Shown here piece by piece: positions 41,514-50,837 of a stretch of DNA of 64,000 nucleotides (its first letter is position 1; each line of letters begins with the position of its first letter). The stretch spans positions 1 to 64,000 of the forward strand of contig NZ_QKOF01000001.1 in the NCBI RefSeq assembly GCF_014889545.1, in the 5' to 3' direction. Below the pieces are notes generated by a model that saw only the letters and a list, made by a program, of their open reading frames with translations, was not told where the DNA came from and did not search any database. A program made the translations under genes and the position numbers. Source of the stretch: Methanothermobacter thermautotrophicus. GTDB lineage: Archaea > Methanobacteriota > Methanobacteria > Methanobacteriales > Methanothermobacteraceae.

Positions 41514-42071
41514 ATGAAGGTTGTTGTAGTTGCAGGAATACCTGGTTCAGGAAGCACAACGGTCCTTGAGAACACCCTTAAGGAGCTTGACTATCTTAAT
41601 GTGAACTACGGGGACGTCATGCTTGGGATAGCAGTTGAGAGGGGCCTTGTTGAAAACAGGGATCAGATGAGGACACTCCCACCAGAGGTCCAGAAGGATA
41701 TACAGAGGGCTGCTGCGAAAAGTATAAGAGAAAGGTCACTGGAGAATAATATAATCGTCGACACACACTGCACCATAAAGACGCCCGCTGGTTTTCTGCC
41801 AGGTCTTCCAGTATGGGTCCTTGAGGAACTGGAACCTGACATGTTTGTGCTTATTGAAGCCGATGCAGAGGAGATCTTCACAAGGAGAATAAGTGACAAA
41901 ACAAGGGACAGGGATGTGGAGTCCCTGCAGGAGATTGACCTCCATCAGCAGATGAACAGGGCCGCTGCCATGGCCTATGCAACACTCACAGGTGCAACGG
42001 TCAAGATTGTTAAGAACCACAACAACCAGCTTGAGTCTGCAGTCAGTGAGATGAAAAGCGTGCTGGAGTAA
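41514..42071 (+). CDS. adkA: adenylate kinase, archaeal type
   Basis: Protein of 185 residues with P-loop GIPGSGSTT (8-16). It is similar to the trimeric archaeal adenylate kinases and unlike bacterial Adk, lacking the zinc lid. Makes 2 ADP from AMP and ATP. Located after secY, as adk is in bacterial spc operons, although the enzyme is a different subfamily. AAGTGGTACC lies before the ATG. Confidence 0.95.
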   Translation: MKVVVVAGIPGSGSTTVLENTLKELDYLNVNYGDVMLGIAVERGLVENRDQMRTLPPEVQKDIQRAAAKSIRERSLENNIIVDTHCTIKTPAGFLPGLPVWVLEELEPDMFVLIEADAEEIFTRRISDKTRDRDVESLQEIDLHQQMNRAAAMAYATLTGATVKIVKNHNNQLESAVSEMKSVLE

Positions 42072-42089
42072 GGTAAAGAGGAAAATAAA

Positions 42090-42656
42090 ATGGTGCTTGA
42101 AATTATTTACGGGGCGCTGAATGCTGTGTTCGGTCCTTTCATTGCAATGGACCCGAATCCACAGAACCCCATCTTAACGGTGTTCCTGATATCGACCATA
42201 GTGGCCTTCGTAATAACCCTGGCCAACAAGCTCCTTGTGGACCAGGAGAGACTGGAGGAGCTCAAGGTTGAAATGCAGGAATTCCAGCAGGAGATGATGG
42301 AGGCAAGGAAGAAGAATGACATGGCTGCGCTGGAGGAGATCCAGAAGAAACAGATGGAGTTCATGGATAAGCAGCGTGAAATGATGACCATGTCATTCAA
42401 GCCGATGATAGTCACATTCATACCTATAATCCTTGTCTTCTACTGGATGGGACAGGAGCCACACATAGTCAAGACCCTGGTCATACTACCCCAGGTCGCA
42501 TACTATGTCCTCCTCGTCCCCCTGTGGCACATGTTCTATGGCATGCCACCAAACGCCCCATCCTATGCCATAGGATGGCTTGGATGGTACATATTATGCT
42601 CCTTTGCCATGTCCCAGATATTCAGGAAGTTCATGGGACTTAAAGGTGGAATGTAA
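42090..42656 (+). CDS. DUF106/EMC3-TMCO1-like membrane insertase (archaeal YidC-like)
   Basis: Protein of 188 residues with an N-terminal hydrophobic segment, a membrane helix near 26-45, a long coiled coil (about 48-100, EELKVEMQEFQQEMMEARKK...), then two more membrane helices. This is the layout of the archaeal Oxa1-superfamily proteins (DUF106). Predicted to help insert membrane proteins beside SecY, which is two genes upstream. AGAGG lies before the ATG. Confidence 0.9.
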   Translation: MVLEIIYGALNAVFGPFIAMDPNPQNPILTVFLISTIVAFVITLANKLLVDQERLEELKVEMQEFQQEMMEARKKNDMAALEEIQKKQMEFMDKQREMMTMSFKPMIVTFIPIILVFYWMGQEPHIVKTLVILPQVAYYVLLVPLWHMFYGMPPNAPSYAIGWLGWYILCSFAMSQIFRKFMGLKGGM

Positions 42657-42674
42657 GGTTATGGAGAGATAGAA

Positions 42675-42941
42675 ATGCCAGAGTTAAGATACAGATCCAG
42701 ATCATATAAGAGAATCTTCAAGAGAACACCCGGAGGAAGAACAGTTATCCATTACCGCAGAAAGAAGCCATCAAAGCATGTATGTGCTGGCTGCGGAAAG
42801 CCACTCCACGGTGTTCCAAGAGGAAGACCCTACGAAATAAGAAAACTCTCAAAATCCAAGAAGAGGCCCAACCGACCATACGGTGGTTACTACTGCTCAA
42901 GCTGCGCACGCAAAGTCTTTAAGAAAGAGGCAAGGTCATAA
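42675..42941 (+). CDS. rpl34e: 50S ribosomal protein eL34
   Basis: Protein of 88 residues with a zinc-binding set: [10 protein letters not shown] in the middle and CSSCARKVF near the end. [16 protein letters not shown] is the eL34 start. The stop overlaps the cytidylate kinase ATG (TAATG). Confidence 0.96.
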   Translation: MPELRYRSRSYKRIFKRTPGGRTVIHYRRKKPSKHVCAGCGKPLHGVPRGRPYEIRKLSKSKKRPNRPYGGYYCSSCARKVFKKEARS

Positions 42942-43459
42942 TGATCATAACCATCGGTGGTCTGGCCGGGACCGGCACAACAACAGTTGCCAGGATCCTC
43001 TCCGAGAGGACGGGTATTCCATGTGTATCTGCTGGAGACGTCTTCAGGCAGATGGCTGCTGAGAGGAAACTTGACATCCTCGAGTTCAGCAGGATTGCAG
43101 AGGAAAACCCTGAAATTGACATTGAAATTGACAGGAGACAGGCCAGACTTGCAGATGAACACGATGACCTCATACTTGAGGGCAGACTATCTGCACACTT
43201 CGCAAGGGCCGACCTCAAGGTGCTACTCATAGCACCCTTTGATGTGAGGGCCCAGCGCATAGGTGTCCGGGAATCCAAGGACATTGAAACAGTTAAGGAG
43301 GAAATCCGGATACGTGAGAGGAGCGAGGCCCAGAGGTACAGGGAGATTCATGGAATAGACGTGGATGACCTCGAGGTATATGACATTGTGATAAACACCA
43401 GCCGTTTTGACGCCGAGGGCGTGGCTGACATCATACTAAAAGTTACTGAGGTGATTTAA
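42941..43459 (+). CDS. cmk: cytidylate kinase
   Basis: Protein of 172 residues with P-loop GLAGTGTTT (7-15) and the CMP-binding RVS-type region ([18 protein letters not shown]). Phosphorylates CMP and dCMP. ATG 42941 overlaps the eL34 stop, and its own TAA overlaps the ATG of eL14, so the three genes are translationally coupled. Confidence 0.94.
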   Translation: MIITIGGLAGTGTTTVARILSERTGIPCVSAGDVFRQMAAERKLDILEFSRIAEENPEIDIEIDRRQARLADEHDDLILEGRLSAHFARADLKVLLIAPFDVRAQRIGVRESKDIETVKEEIRIRERSEAQRYREIHGIDVDDLEVYDIVINTSRFDAEGVADIILKVTEVI

Positions 43460-43686
43460 TGGCAGCAATAGAAGTTGGAAGAGTATGTGTAAAAACCGCA
43501 GGAAGAGAAGCCGGTGAGAAATGCGTGATACTCGATATCATCGACAAAAACTTCGTGGAAGTTGTGGGTGTTAACGTTAAAAACAGAAGGTGCAACGTTA
43601 ACCACCTGGAACCCACAGAGAATAAGATAGAAATCAAGTCGGATGATCTTGAGGAGATAAAGAAGGAACTCGAATCCCTTGAATAA
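43459..43686 (+). CDS. rpl14e: 50S ribosomal protein eL14
   Basis: Protein of 75 residues: [32 protein letters not shown] is the KOW-like eL14 core. Translationally coupled to cmk by a TAATG overlap. It is followed by a run of eight T. Confidence 0.94.
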   Translation: MAAIEVGRVCVKTAGREAGEKCVILDIIDKNFVEVVGVNVKNRRCNVNHLEPTENKIEIKSDDLEEIKKELESLE

Positions 43687-43695
43687 ATCCACCTC

Positions 43696-43703
43696 TTTTT
43701 TTT
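43696..43703 (+). terminator. T-run between eL14 and cbf5
   Basis: TTTTTTTT, 10 nt after the eL14 stop and about 13 nt before the cbf5 ATG. It could terminate or pause part of the transcripts from the cluster, reducing expression of cbf5. Confidence 0.35.
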
Positions 43704-43716
43704 GCAGGTATCCCTC

Positions 43717-44676
43717 ATGGCAAACTTCATTGAACTAAAGGAGACCACCACAAACCCTGAATACGGGTGCCCACCGGATGAGCGGGACATGGAGACCCAC
43801 ATATCCATGGGTGTTGTGAACCTTGATAAACCATCGGGTCCCACATCCCATCAGGTTGATTCATGGGTCAGGGACATGCTCCACGTGGAGAAGGTGGGAC
43901 ACGGCGGCACACTCGACCCGAAGGTCACGGGTGTGCTCCCCCTGGGAATAGACAGGGCCACAAGGGTCATGCAGCTCCTCCTGGAGGCTCCTAAGGAGTA
44001 CGTTTGCCTCATGAGGGTCCACAGGGAGGTGGATGAGGAAAGGATAAGGGAGGTCATCGGGGAATTTCAGGGAAAGATATTCCAGATACCCCCACTGAAA
44101 TCAGCGGTTAAAAGGGATCTCCGTGTCAGAACCATCTACCGTGTGGATATACTGGAGGTGGATGGTCAGGATGTCCTTTTCAGGATAGCCTGTGAGGCAG
44201 GGACCTATGTGAGGAAGTACTGCCACGATGTTGGCGAGGCCCTTGGTGTGGGCGCCCACATGGCTGAACTCAGACGCACAGTCGTGGGACCCTTCACAGA
44301 GGGGGGCCTTGTGACACTCCATGACCTCAAGGACGCCTACCAGTTCTGGGTTGAGGATGGAGATGAAACATTCCTGAGGGAGTGCATCCTGCCCATGGAG
44401 TTTGCCGTGGGTCACCTACCCCGCGTGGTTATCATGGACTCGGCGGTTGACGCCATATGCCATGGCGCTGATCTTGCACGTGGCGGCATAGCCGGCCTTG
44501 ATGACAGCATAGCAAGGGGGGACACAGTCGCCATCATGACCCTCAAGGGTGAACTGGTGGGTGTTGGCGAGGCATCCATGTCTGCACTGGATATTGCAGC
44601 TGCAGATGGAGGTCTTGTTATTGAAACCCGCAAGGTCTTCATGGAACCGGGGACCTACCCGAGGATGTGGCGCTAG
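43717..44676 (+). CDS. cbf5: tRNA/rRNA pseudouridine synthase Cbf5 (dyskerin homologue)
   Basis: TruB-family protein of about 319 residues, catalytic subunit of archaeal H/ACA ribonucleoproteins and possibly of tRNA U55 modification. Catalytic D67 lies in GGTLDPKVTGVLP. A C-terminal PUA domain begins around 235 (PRVVIMDSAVDAICHGADLARGGI). ATG 43717 follows GCAGGT; a TTG at 43702 would add five residues. Last protein gene before tRNA-Ser. Confidence 0.94.
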   Translation: MANFIELKETTTNPEYGCPPDERDMETHISMGVVNLDKPSGPTSHQVDSWVRDMLHVEKVGHGGTLDPKVTGVLPLGIDRATRVMQLLLEAPKEYVCLMRVHREVDEERIREVIGEFQGKIFQIPPLKSAVKRDLRVRTIYRVDILEVDGQDVLFRIACEAGTYVRKYCHDVGEALGVGAHMAELRRTVVGPFTEGGLVTLHDLKDAYQFWVEDGDETFLRECILPMEFAVGHLPRVVIMDSAVDAICHGADLARGGIAGLDDSIARGDTVAIMTLKGELVGVGEASMSALDIAAADGGLVIETRKVFMEPGTYPRMWR

Positions 44677-44693
44677 AAACTGACGGCAGCAAT

Positions 44694-44703
44694 ACTTAAA
44701 TAG
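44694..44703 (+). promoter_or_regulatory. TATA box for tRNA-Ser
   Basis: ACTTAAATAG with expected initiation near 44722, 15 nt before the mature tRNA 5' end. Confidence 0.55.
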
Positions 44704-44737
44704 ATGTCATAATATACAGTTATATGATACATCGTGT

Positions 44738-44822
<85 letters not shown>

Positions 44823-44830
44823 TCGGTTAA

Positions 44831-44891
44831 TGCAACCCTGTTGCACCTACGACTCTTATGAAGAATTCGCAAACCCCCGTCCCGCGAATTC
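44831..44891 (+). promoter_or_regulatory. two hairpins in the uS13 leader
   Basis: Hairpin 1: TGCAAC-CCT-GTTGCA (44831-44845). Hairpin 2: GAATTCGC (44863-44870) / GCGAATTC (44884-44891), 8 bp, 13-nt loop. They lie between the tRNA-Ser 3' end and the GGAGG of uS13. No separate TATA box is obvious here. Candidates for tRNA 3' release structure or a feedback leader of the uS13 group. Confidence 0.5.
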
Positions 44892-44912
44892 ACTCTTACT
44901 GGAGGTTAATGA

Positions 44913-45362
44913 ATGGAAGAAGAATTCAAACATATGGTTCGTATTGCCAGAAAGGACATTGATGGTAATAAGACCATGGAAAATGCCCTTACAAGTATAA
45001 AGGGCGTTGGCAAGGCTCTTTCAAGGGCAATAATCATGTCAGCAGGATACGATCTCAATCAGAGAATAGGCTACCTCTCCGATGAAGAAATAGAGAGGCT
45101 TGAAGAGGCAATAAAGAACCCCGCAAAGTACAACATCCCATCATGGATGATTAACAGGCGTAACGATTACGAGACAGGCGAGGACAAGCACCTCATAGAA
45201 TCTGACCTTGACATGTGCCTCAGAGAGGATCTCAACAGGATGAGGAAAACAAGGAGCTACAAGGGAAGAAGACACGAACTTGGACTACCTGTCAGGGGAC
45301 AGAGGACAAAGTCAACATTCAGGAAAGGCTCCTCAGTTGGTGTGAGAAGGAAGAAGAGATAG
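44913..45362 (+). CDS. rps13: 30S ribosomal protein uS13
   Basis: Protein of 149 residues: [29 protein letters not shown] then the basic tail [26 protein letters not shown] lies 7 nt before ATG 44913; an ATG at 44909 is out of frame. First gene of the uS13-uS4-uS11-RpoD group. Confidence 0.97.
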   Translation: MEEEFKHMVRIARKDIDGNKTMENALTSIKGVGKALSRAIIMSAGYDLNQRIGYLSDEEIERLEEAIKNPAKYNIPSWMINRRNDYETGEDKHLIESDLDMCLREDLNRMRKTRSYKGRRHELGLPVRGQRTKSTFRKGSSVGVRRKKR

Positions 45363-45378
45363 TTAAGGAGATGTTAAA

Positions 45379-45894
45379 ATGGGACACCCACGTAAGGCAA
45401 GGAAAAAGTATGATACTCCACCTCACCCATGGAACGCTGAAAGGATAAAGGAAGAAAACAGGCTCGTGGCAAAGTACGGCCTCAAGAACAAGAAGGAAGT
45501 CTGGAAAGCAGAGACAATGGTGAGGAGATACAGGAGGGACGCAAGGTACCTCCTCGGTATGGCCAGTGAACACACCAAAAAGGAGAGGGAACAGCTCCTG
45601 GGTCACCTGGTCAGAACAGGAATACTCAACGAGGGCGCCAAACTTGAGGACGTCCTTGACCTGACAGTGGAGGACGTTCTCAGGAGGAGACTCCAGACAC
45701 TGGTCCACAAGAGGGGACTTGCAAGGACCGTGAAGGAGGCCAGACAGATGGTCATCCACGGCCACATAGCCCTTGACGGAAGGAAAATCGACGCCCCTGG
45801 ATACATAGTTAAAAGGGGAGAAGAGGATAAGATAGGGTTCTACCCATCATCCCCAATGAAAAAACAGATCGAAGCAGCCCAGGACGCTGAATAA
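45379..45894 (+). CDS. rps4: 30S ribosomal protein uS4
   Basis: Protein of 171 residues, with the S4 RNA-binding domain at about 103-165 ([33 protein letters not shown]). Primary 16S rRNA binder; in bacteria the equivalent gene product represses its operon. AAGGAGATG precedes the ATG. Confidence 0.97.
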   Translation: MGHPRKARKKYDTPPHPWNAERIKEENRLVAKYGLKNKKEVWKAETMVRRYRRDARYLLGMASEHTKKEREQLLGHLVRTGILNEGAKLEDVLDLTVEDVLRRRLQTLVHKRGLARTVKEARQMVIHGHIALDGRKIDAPGYIVKRGEEDKIGFYPSSPMKKQIEAAQDAE

Positions 45895-45911
45895 TTTCAG
45901 GGAGAGATAAC

Positions 45912-46304
45912 ATGGCTGAGAAGGAAAAATGGGGAATTGCAAACATTTACTCATCATTCAACAACACGATAATCACCATAACAGACATAACCGGTGCAGA
46001 GACCATAACACAGTGGTCCGGTGGTAAGGTCGTGAGGGCGGACCGTCAGGAGTCCTCACCCTTCGCTGCAATGGAGGCTGCAACGAGGGCAGCTGACGAT
46101 GCAAAGGAGAAGGGCATCACTGGACTCCACATAAAGGTCAGGGCTCCTGGTGGAAACGGTCCAAGGACACCTGGACCTGGTGCACAGGCAGCCATAAGGG
46201 CGCTGGCAAGGGCTGGAATGAGGATAGGTAAAATTGAGGATGTAACTCCCATACCTCACGATGGAACAGGCAGGCCTGGAGGTAAGAGGGGAAGAAGGGT
46301 CTAA
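45912..46304 (+). CDS. rps11: 30S ribosomal protein uS11
   Basis: Protein of 130 residues: [48 protein letters not shown] and the tail [18 protein letters not shown]. The next gene, rpoD, starts one base after its stop. Confidence 0.97.
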   Translation: MAEKEKWGIANIYSSFNNTIITITDITGAETITQWSGGKVVRADRQESSPFAAMEAATRAADDAKEKGITGLHIKVRAPGGNGPRTPGPGAQAAIRALARAGMRIGKIEDVTPIPHDGTGRPGGKRGRRV

Positions 46305-46305
46305 A

Positions 46306-47100
46306 ATGGATATTGCTCTTAAGGAAAAAACTGATACCGAAATGGTCTTTGTGGTCAGCGGCGTCACAGTTCCATTCATAAATGCCATAAGGAGGATCTG
46401 CATGATGGAGGTCCCCAAACTGGCGATTGAATACGTTAACATGTACCGGAACGACGCCAAGATGTTCGATGAGGTACTGGCCCACAGACTGGGACTTGTA
46501 CCCCTTGCAGCTGACCCTGAATTTGCTGAATCCCTTAAAATGCCTGAGGAGTGCGATTGTGAGGAGTACTGCTCAGAGTGCAGTGTATCCCTCACCCTCA
46601 GGAAGGAGGGCCCGGGTGTTGTTTACTCAGGTGACCTTGTCTCAGAGACACCCGCAGTTAAACCGGTTTACCCTGACATCCCCCTTGTGAAGCTTGAAGA
46701 TGATGACGAGCTTGAACTGGAGGCTGTCGCACAGCTGGGTGTGGGAATGGAACATGCGAAATGGGAGCCCACAACAGCATGCGCATACAAGTACTACCCG
46801 AAGATAGAGTTCACTGAAGACTGTGACGAGTGCCTTGAATGCATCGAGGCATGTCCGAGGGATGTTCTTGGAGAGGAGTCAGGTAAGCCAATGGTTATTG
46901 ACGTTGAGAACTGCTCGATGTGTAAGAGCTGTGTCAGGGCATGTGATAAGAGGGCCATAGATGTGGGATACGAGGAAGGCAAGTTCATATTCAGGATAGA
47001 GACCGACGGATCAGTTGACCCAAGGGATGTCCTCCTCAAGGCATGTGACATCCTCAGGGACAAGGCAGAGCGGGTAATAACATTTTGTGAAGGAGGCTAA
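46306..47100 (+). CDS. rpoD: DNA-directed RNA polymerase subunit D with ferredoxin-like domain
   Basis: Protein of 264 residues, the Rpb3/alpha-type assembly subunit (VSGVTVPFINAIRRICMMEVPKLAIE). Residues 83-92 carry a zinc-type CDC-x3-C-x2-C set. Residues 170-215 are a two-cluster ferredoxin-like insertion with C173, C176, C179, C183 and C203, C206, C209, C213, the full set for two 4Fe-4S clusters. The clusters are thought to affect stability or redox sensing of the D-L heterodimer. ATG 46306 lies next to the uS11 stop. Confidence 0.97.
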   Translation: MDIALKEKTDTEMVFVVSGVTVPFINAIRRICMMEVPKLAIEYVNMYRNDAKMFDEVLAHRLGLVPLAADPEFAESLKMPEECDCEEYCSECSVSLTLRKEGPGVVYSGDLVSETPAVKPVYPDIPLVKLEDDDELELEAVAQLGVGMEHAKWEPTTACAYKYYPKIEFTEDCDECLECIEACPRDVLGEESGKPMVIDVENCSMCKSCVRACDKRAIDVGYEEGKFIFRIETDGSVDPRDVLLKACDILRDKAERVITFCEGG

Positions 47101-47102
47101 CC

Positions 47103-47468
47103 ATGGTAAGGAAGATTACCAAGACGAATCCCAATCTTATAAAACTCATACGTAATCTCAGGAAAAAATCATCCCAGGAGGGCGCAGCAATCTGGAAGGA
47201 TGTTGCAAGGAGACTCGAGAGGCCCACAAGGAACAGGGCCGCAGTCAATATTTCAAAGATAAACAGGCACTCAGATGAGGATGAAACGGTTCTAGTGCCT
47301 GGAAAGGTCCTTGGAAGCGGGAACCTTGACCACAGGGTCCAGGTTGTTGCCCTGTCATTCTCACAGACAGCAAGGGATAAGATCGAGAGGGCCGGCGGAG
47401 AGTGCCTGACACTCGGAAAAATTGTTGAAGAGACCCCGGCCATTAAGAACATAAAGATAATAGAATAG
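47103..47468 (+). CDS. rpl18e: 50S ribosomal protein eL18
   Basis: Protein of 121 residues related in fold to uL15: TNPNLIKLIRNLRKKSSQEG then VPGKVLGSGNLDHRVQVVALSFS. Two nt after rpoD, with AAGGAGGC as binding site. Confidence 0.96.
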   Translation: MVRKITKTNPNLIKLIRNLRKKSSQEGAAIWKDVARRLERPTRNRAAVNISKINRHSDEDETVLVPGKVLGSGNLDHRVQVVALSFSQTARDKIERAGGECLTLGKIVEETPAIKNIKIIE

Positions 47469-47477
47469 GTGTTGCTC

Positions 47478-47900
47478 ATGATCATCAATGGAGAAGGACA
47501 TATCCTTGGAAGACTGGCAAGTGTCGTCAGCAAGAAGCTCCTTGAGGGGGAGGAAGTGATTGTCTTAAATGCCGAGAAAATCGTAATCACAGGTTCAAAG
47601 GAATGGGCATACAGCAAGTACAAGCAGAGGATCGACAGGGCCAGCATATCCAACCCCCGGAGGATGGGTCCCAAGTACCCCAGAAGGCCCGATGACATAT
47701 TCAGAAGGACAGTCAGGGGCATGTTACCCTACAAGAAATCGAAGGGAAGAGAAGCCTTCAAGGGCCTGAAGGCCTATGTGGGTATTCCCCGCGAATTCAA
47801 GGACGAGGAAATGATTGAAATACCCGATGCAAAGGCAGGAAACATAAAGAAGGGCATGGAACTTGGAGAGATCTCAGAACTTCTGGGTGCTAAATTCTAG
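47478..47900 (+). CDS. rpl13: 50S ribosomal protein uL13
   Basis: Protein of 140 residues: [33 protein letters not shown], then [26 protein letters not shown] 47478 lies 5-6 nt after AGGTG; a GTG at 47469 overlaps that site. Confidence 0.97.
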   Translation: MIINGEGHILGRLASVVSKKLLEGEEVIVLNAEKIVITGSKEWAYSKYKQRIDRASISNPRRMGPKYPRRPDDIFRRTVRGMLPYKKSKGREAFKGLKAYVGIPREFKDEEMIEIPDAKAGNIKKGMELGEISELLGAKF

Positions 47901-47915
47901 ATAGGGAGTGTAATC

Positions 47916-48317
47916 ATGAAGAAGGTTATTCACACAAGCGGCAAAAGGAAAACCGCCATTGCAAGGGGGACCATCAGGGAAGGTAAGGGTAGAGTGAGGA
48001 TCAACAGGGTCCCTGTTGAACTCTACACACCTGAACTTGCAAGGCTCAAGATCATGGAACCACTGAAGCTTGCCGGCGACATTGTAAATGATGTTGACAT
48101 AAACGTCAGGGTCGTTGGTGGAGGCATCGTTGGACAGGCAGAGGCTGCAAGGATGGTCATCGCCAGGGGACTCGTGGACTGGACCAGCGACATGGACCTC
48201 AAGGAGAAGTTTGTACAGTACGACAGAACAATGCTGGTGGGAGACCCCAGACGTTCAGAGCCCAAGAAGTACGGTGGCCGCGGCGCCCGTGCAAGGAGAC
48301 AGAAGAGTTACAGGTAG
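47916..48317 (+). CDS. rps9: 30S ribosomal protein uS9
   Basis: Protein of 133 residues: [23 protein letters not shown] and the invariant tail [18 protein letters not shown], whose last residues touch P-site tRNA. Last gene of the uS13 group; a TATA-like element for rpoN follows. Confidence 0.97.
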   Translation: MKKVIHTSGKRKTAIARGTIREGKGRVRINRVPVELYTPELARLKIMEPLKLAGDIVNDVDINVRVVGGGIVGQAEAARMVIARGLVDWTSDMDLKEKFVQYDRTMLVGDPRRSEPKKYGGRGARARRQKSYR

Positions 48318-48330
48318 ATCAATCGATAAC

Positions 48331-48340
48331 TTTATATATT
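48331..48340 (+). promoter_or_regulatory. TATA-like element before rpoN
   Basis: CTTTATATAT-type sequence about 40 nt before the rpoN ATG (48376), in a 58-nt A/T-rich gap. It could drive an rpoN-tRNA-Pro-rpoK transcript. Confidence 0.45.
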
Positions 48341-48375
48341 TTTATTTTATAAACTAAAGAGTAGAATGATTCAGT

Positions 48376-48543
48376 ATGATTCCAGTAAGATGTTTAAGCT
48401 GCGGAAAACCGGTATCAGCCTATTTCAATGAGTATCAGAAGAGAGTGGCTGATGGAGAGGACCCCAAGGACGTGCTTGATGACCTGGGCCTCAAGAGGTA
48501 CTGCTGCAGACGGATGTTAATTTCACATGTTGAGACATGGTAG
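48376..48543 (+). CDS. rpoN: DNA-directed RNA polymerase subunit N
   Basis: A 56-codon gene, ATG 48376 to TAG 48541-48543. The 55-residue Rpb10 homologue begins [17 protein letters not shown]. The zinc ligands are C6 and C9 (CLSC) and the pair in RYCCRRM, the conserved Rpb10 set. The tRNA-Pro gene begins at the very next base after the stop codon. Confidence 0.95.
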   Translation: MIPVRCLSCGKPVSAYFNEYQKRVADGEDPKDVLDDLGLKRYCCRRMLISHVETW

Positions 48544-48578
48544 GGGACCGTAGGGTAGCTTGGTCCATCCTCCCAGCC

Positions 48579-48610
48579 ATTGAAGAAGTTTCCGGACTTT
48601 TCAACTGGAA
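48579..48610 (+). other. tRNA-Pro intron 1 (32 nt, position 32/33)
   Basis: Bulge-helix-bulge: outer helix CCATCCTC (48565-48572) with GGGGATGG (48612-48619 read in antiparallel, one G-U). 3' bulge AAC (48609-48611), central 4-bp helix CCAG (48573-48576) / CTGG (48605-48608), and 5' bulge CCA (48577-48579). The intron hairpin runs TTG(A)AGAAGT / ACTTTTCAA with loop TTCCGG. Cuts after the second base of each bulge give exon ends C48578 and C48611. Confidence 0.8.
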
Positions 48611-48615
48611 CGGGG

Positions 48616-48661
<46 letters not shown>

Positions 48662-48723
48662 TCCCATCAAACCAAAAAAATCCAAGAACCTCTATTTTAA
48701 GTTTTTCTTGGAGGCATATGCAT

Positions 48724-48903
48724 ATGGCGTCAAAAAAACTCACACGTTTTGAAAGGGCTAGGCTGATAGGTGCCAGAGCACTCCAGATATCGATGGGCGC
48801 AAGGCCACTCGTTGAGATCAGGGAGTCACTGGACCCTGTTGACATAGCCAGAAAGGAACTTGAAAAGAAGGTTATGCCACTGGATGTTAGAAGAGACAAA
48901 TAA
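48724..48903 (+). CDS. rpoK: DNA-directed RNA polymerase subunit K
   Basis: Rpb6/omega homologue of 59 residues: [25 protein letters not shown], then [34 protein letters not shown] 48724 is 9 nt after GGAGG; ATG 48718 is an alternative. The frame is open upstream through the tRNA-Pro gene, but that part is not protein-coding. Confidence 0.94.
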   Translation: MASKKLTRFERARLIGARALQISMGARPLVEIRESLDPVDIARKELEKKVMPLDVRRDK

Positions 48904-48954
48904 ACTCTAATAAACCACTATTTTTCAGTCTGGAGTTTATTGTGAGGTGTTTTA

Positions 48955-50211
48955 ATGGAAAGTATTATTGAAGATGTTAGAGTGAGAAAAATTCTTGACA
49001 GCAGGGGAAACCCCACGGTTGAGGTTGATGTTATAACCTGGAACGGCTTTGGAAGGGCTGCAGCCCCCAGCGGTGCAAGTACAGGTTCCAGGGAAGTCGC
49101 GGCCTTCCCATCAGGGGGGGTTGATGAGATAATAACAGAGGTTGAGGATATAATCTCATCAGAACTCATAGGAATGGATGCAGTGGACCTCCAGGACATA
49201 GACCTTGTCCTGAAGGAGATTGATGGGACCGAAAACCTCTCATCCCTGGGAGGTAACACTGTGGTGGCTGTTTCAATGGCAACTGCAAAGGCAGCCGCAT
49301 CATCCTACAACATGCCCCTCTACAGGTTCCTCGGAGGGAACCTTGCAACATCCATACCCTACCCCCTGGGTAACATGATAAACGGTGGGGCCCACGCAGG
49401 AAAAAACGCCCCCGACATACAGGAGTTCCTTGTTGTACCTGTGGGTGCTGAGGACATAACAGAGGCTGTTTTCACAAATGCAGCAGTACATAAAAGGATA
49501 AGGGAGCTCATACAGAAGAAGGACCCATCCTTTGCAGGCGGTAAGGGCGATGAGGGCGGATGGGTGCCCAGCCTGTCAAACATTGACGCACTGGAGATAC
49601 AGACCACGGCCTGTGAGGAGGTCACAGATGAACTCGGTGTTGAGGTGAGACCCTCACTGGACTTTGCAGCCAGCGAATTCTGGGACCCTGAAATCGAGAA
49701 GTACGTCTACATGCAGGAGAACATCCAGAGGGACACCGGTGAACAGATAGAGTTTGTCAGGGAGATAATTGAAACATATAACATGTACTTCATTGAGGAC
49801 CCCATCCATGAGGGAGACCTCGAGGGCTTCGCCGAGCTAACATCCCTGGTCGGTGATCGCTGCATAATATGTGGTGACGATGTCTTCGTGACCAACAGGG
49901 AGATACTCAGGGAGGGCATAGAGATGGGCGCAGCCAATGCCATAATCATCAAGCCCAACCAGATAGGCACCCTCACAGACACCTACCTCACAGTCAAACT
50001 GGCCCTCGAGAACAGGTACACCCCTGTGGTTTCACACAGGTCCGGTGAGACAACTGATGATACAATAGCCCACCTTGCAGTGGCCTTCGGAGCACCCCTC
50101 ATAAAGACCGGTGCAATAGGCGGTGAGAGGATAGCCAAACTCAACGAACTCATACGCATACAGGAAGAGATTCCATATTCAAGGATGGCTGACCTGCCAT
50201 TTCAAGATTAA
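48955..50211 (+). CDS. eno: enolase
   Basis: Protein of 418 residues. [23 protein letters not shown], the metal ligands in IEDPIHEGD and the catalytic region [13 protein letters not shown] with SHRSGETTD are all intact. Interconverts 2-phosphoglycerate and phosphoenolpyruvate, here mainly gluconeogenic. GAGGTG precedes ATG 48955. Eno between rpoK and uS2 is the usual euryarchaeal order. Confidence 0.97.
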   Translation: MESIIEDVRVRKILDSRGNPTVEVDVITWNGFGRAAAPSGASTGSREVAAFPSGGVDEIITEVEDIISSELIGMDAVDLQDIDLVLKEIDGTENLSSLGGNTVVAVSMATAKAAASSYNMPLYRFLGGNLATSIPYPLGNMINGGAHAGKNAPDIQEFLVVPVGAEDITEAVFTNAAVHKRIRELIQKKDPSFAGGKGDEGGWVPSLSNIDALEIQTTACEEVTDELGVEVRPSLDFAASEFWDPEIEKYVYMQENIQRDTGEQIEFVREIIETYNMYFIEDPIHEGDLEGFAELTSLVGDRCIICGDDVFVTNREILREGIEMGAANAIIIKPNQIGTLTDTYLTVKLALENRYTPVVSHRSGETTDDTIAHLAVAFGAPLIKTGAIGGERIAKLNELIRIQEEIPYSRMADLPFQD

Positions 50212-50230
50212 ACTTATTTGAGGTGATAGA

Positions 50231-50827
50231 TTGTCAGAACTACTAATACCACTGGACAAATACCTTGCAGCAGGACTGCACATTGGAACACAGCAGAAAA
50301 CAGCTGATATGGAGAAGTACATTTACCGCGTGAGATCAGACGGACTCTACGTCCTCGACATAAGGAAGACCAATGACAGGGTAATCGCAGCTTCCAAGTT
50401 CCTTTCAAAGTATGAACCTGATGACATCCTCGCCGTTTCAACAAGGCAGTATGGACAGGAACCTGTGAGGAAATTCGGTGAAGTTACAGGTGCAAGGACC
50501 ATACCTGGAAGGTTCATACCAGGCACACTCACAAACCCCAACTATGCAAAGTTCATTGAACCTGAGGTCCTGGTCGCCACAGATCCAAGATCCGATTCAC
50601 AGGCAATAATCGAGGCCAAACAGATAGGCATACCTGTGGTGGCCCTCTGTGACACTGAAAACCTCCTCGGGAATGTAGACATAGCAATACCCGTCAACAA
50701 CAAGGGACGTAAGGCCATAGCACTGGTTTACTGGTTACTGGCAAGGCAGTTCCTCCGTGAGAAGGGAATACTCAAGGAGGATGAGGACCTGGACATACCT
50801 CCAACGGAGTTTGAACTGAAGATCTAG
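50231..50827 (+). CDS. rps2: 30S ribosomal protein uS2
   Basis: Protein of 198 residues, the short archaeal form ([46 protein letters not shown] broken across the start; ends [10 protein letters not shown]). TTG 50231 follows GAGGTGATAGA. Closes the ribosomal cluster. Confidence 0.97.
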   Translation: MSELLIPLDKYLAAGLHIGTQQKTADMEKYIYRVRSDGLYVLDIRKTNDRVIAASKFLSKYEPDDILAVSTRQYGQEPVRKFGEVTGARTIPGRFIPGTLTNPNYAKFIEPEVLVATDPRSDSQAIIEAKQIGIPVVALCDTENLLGNVDIAIPVNNKGRKAIALVYWLLARQFLREKGILKEDEDLDIPPTEFELKI

Positions 50828-50837
50828 AAGTGATCAC

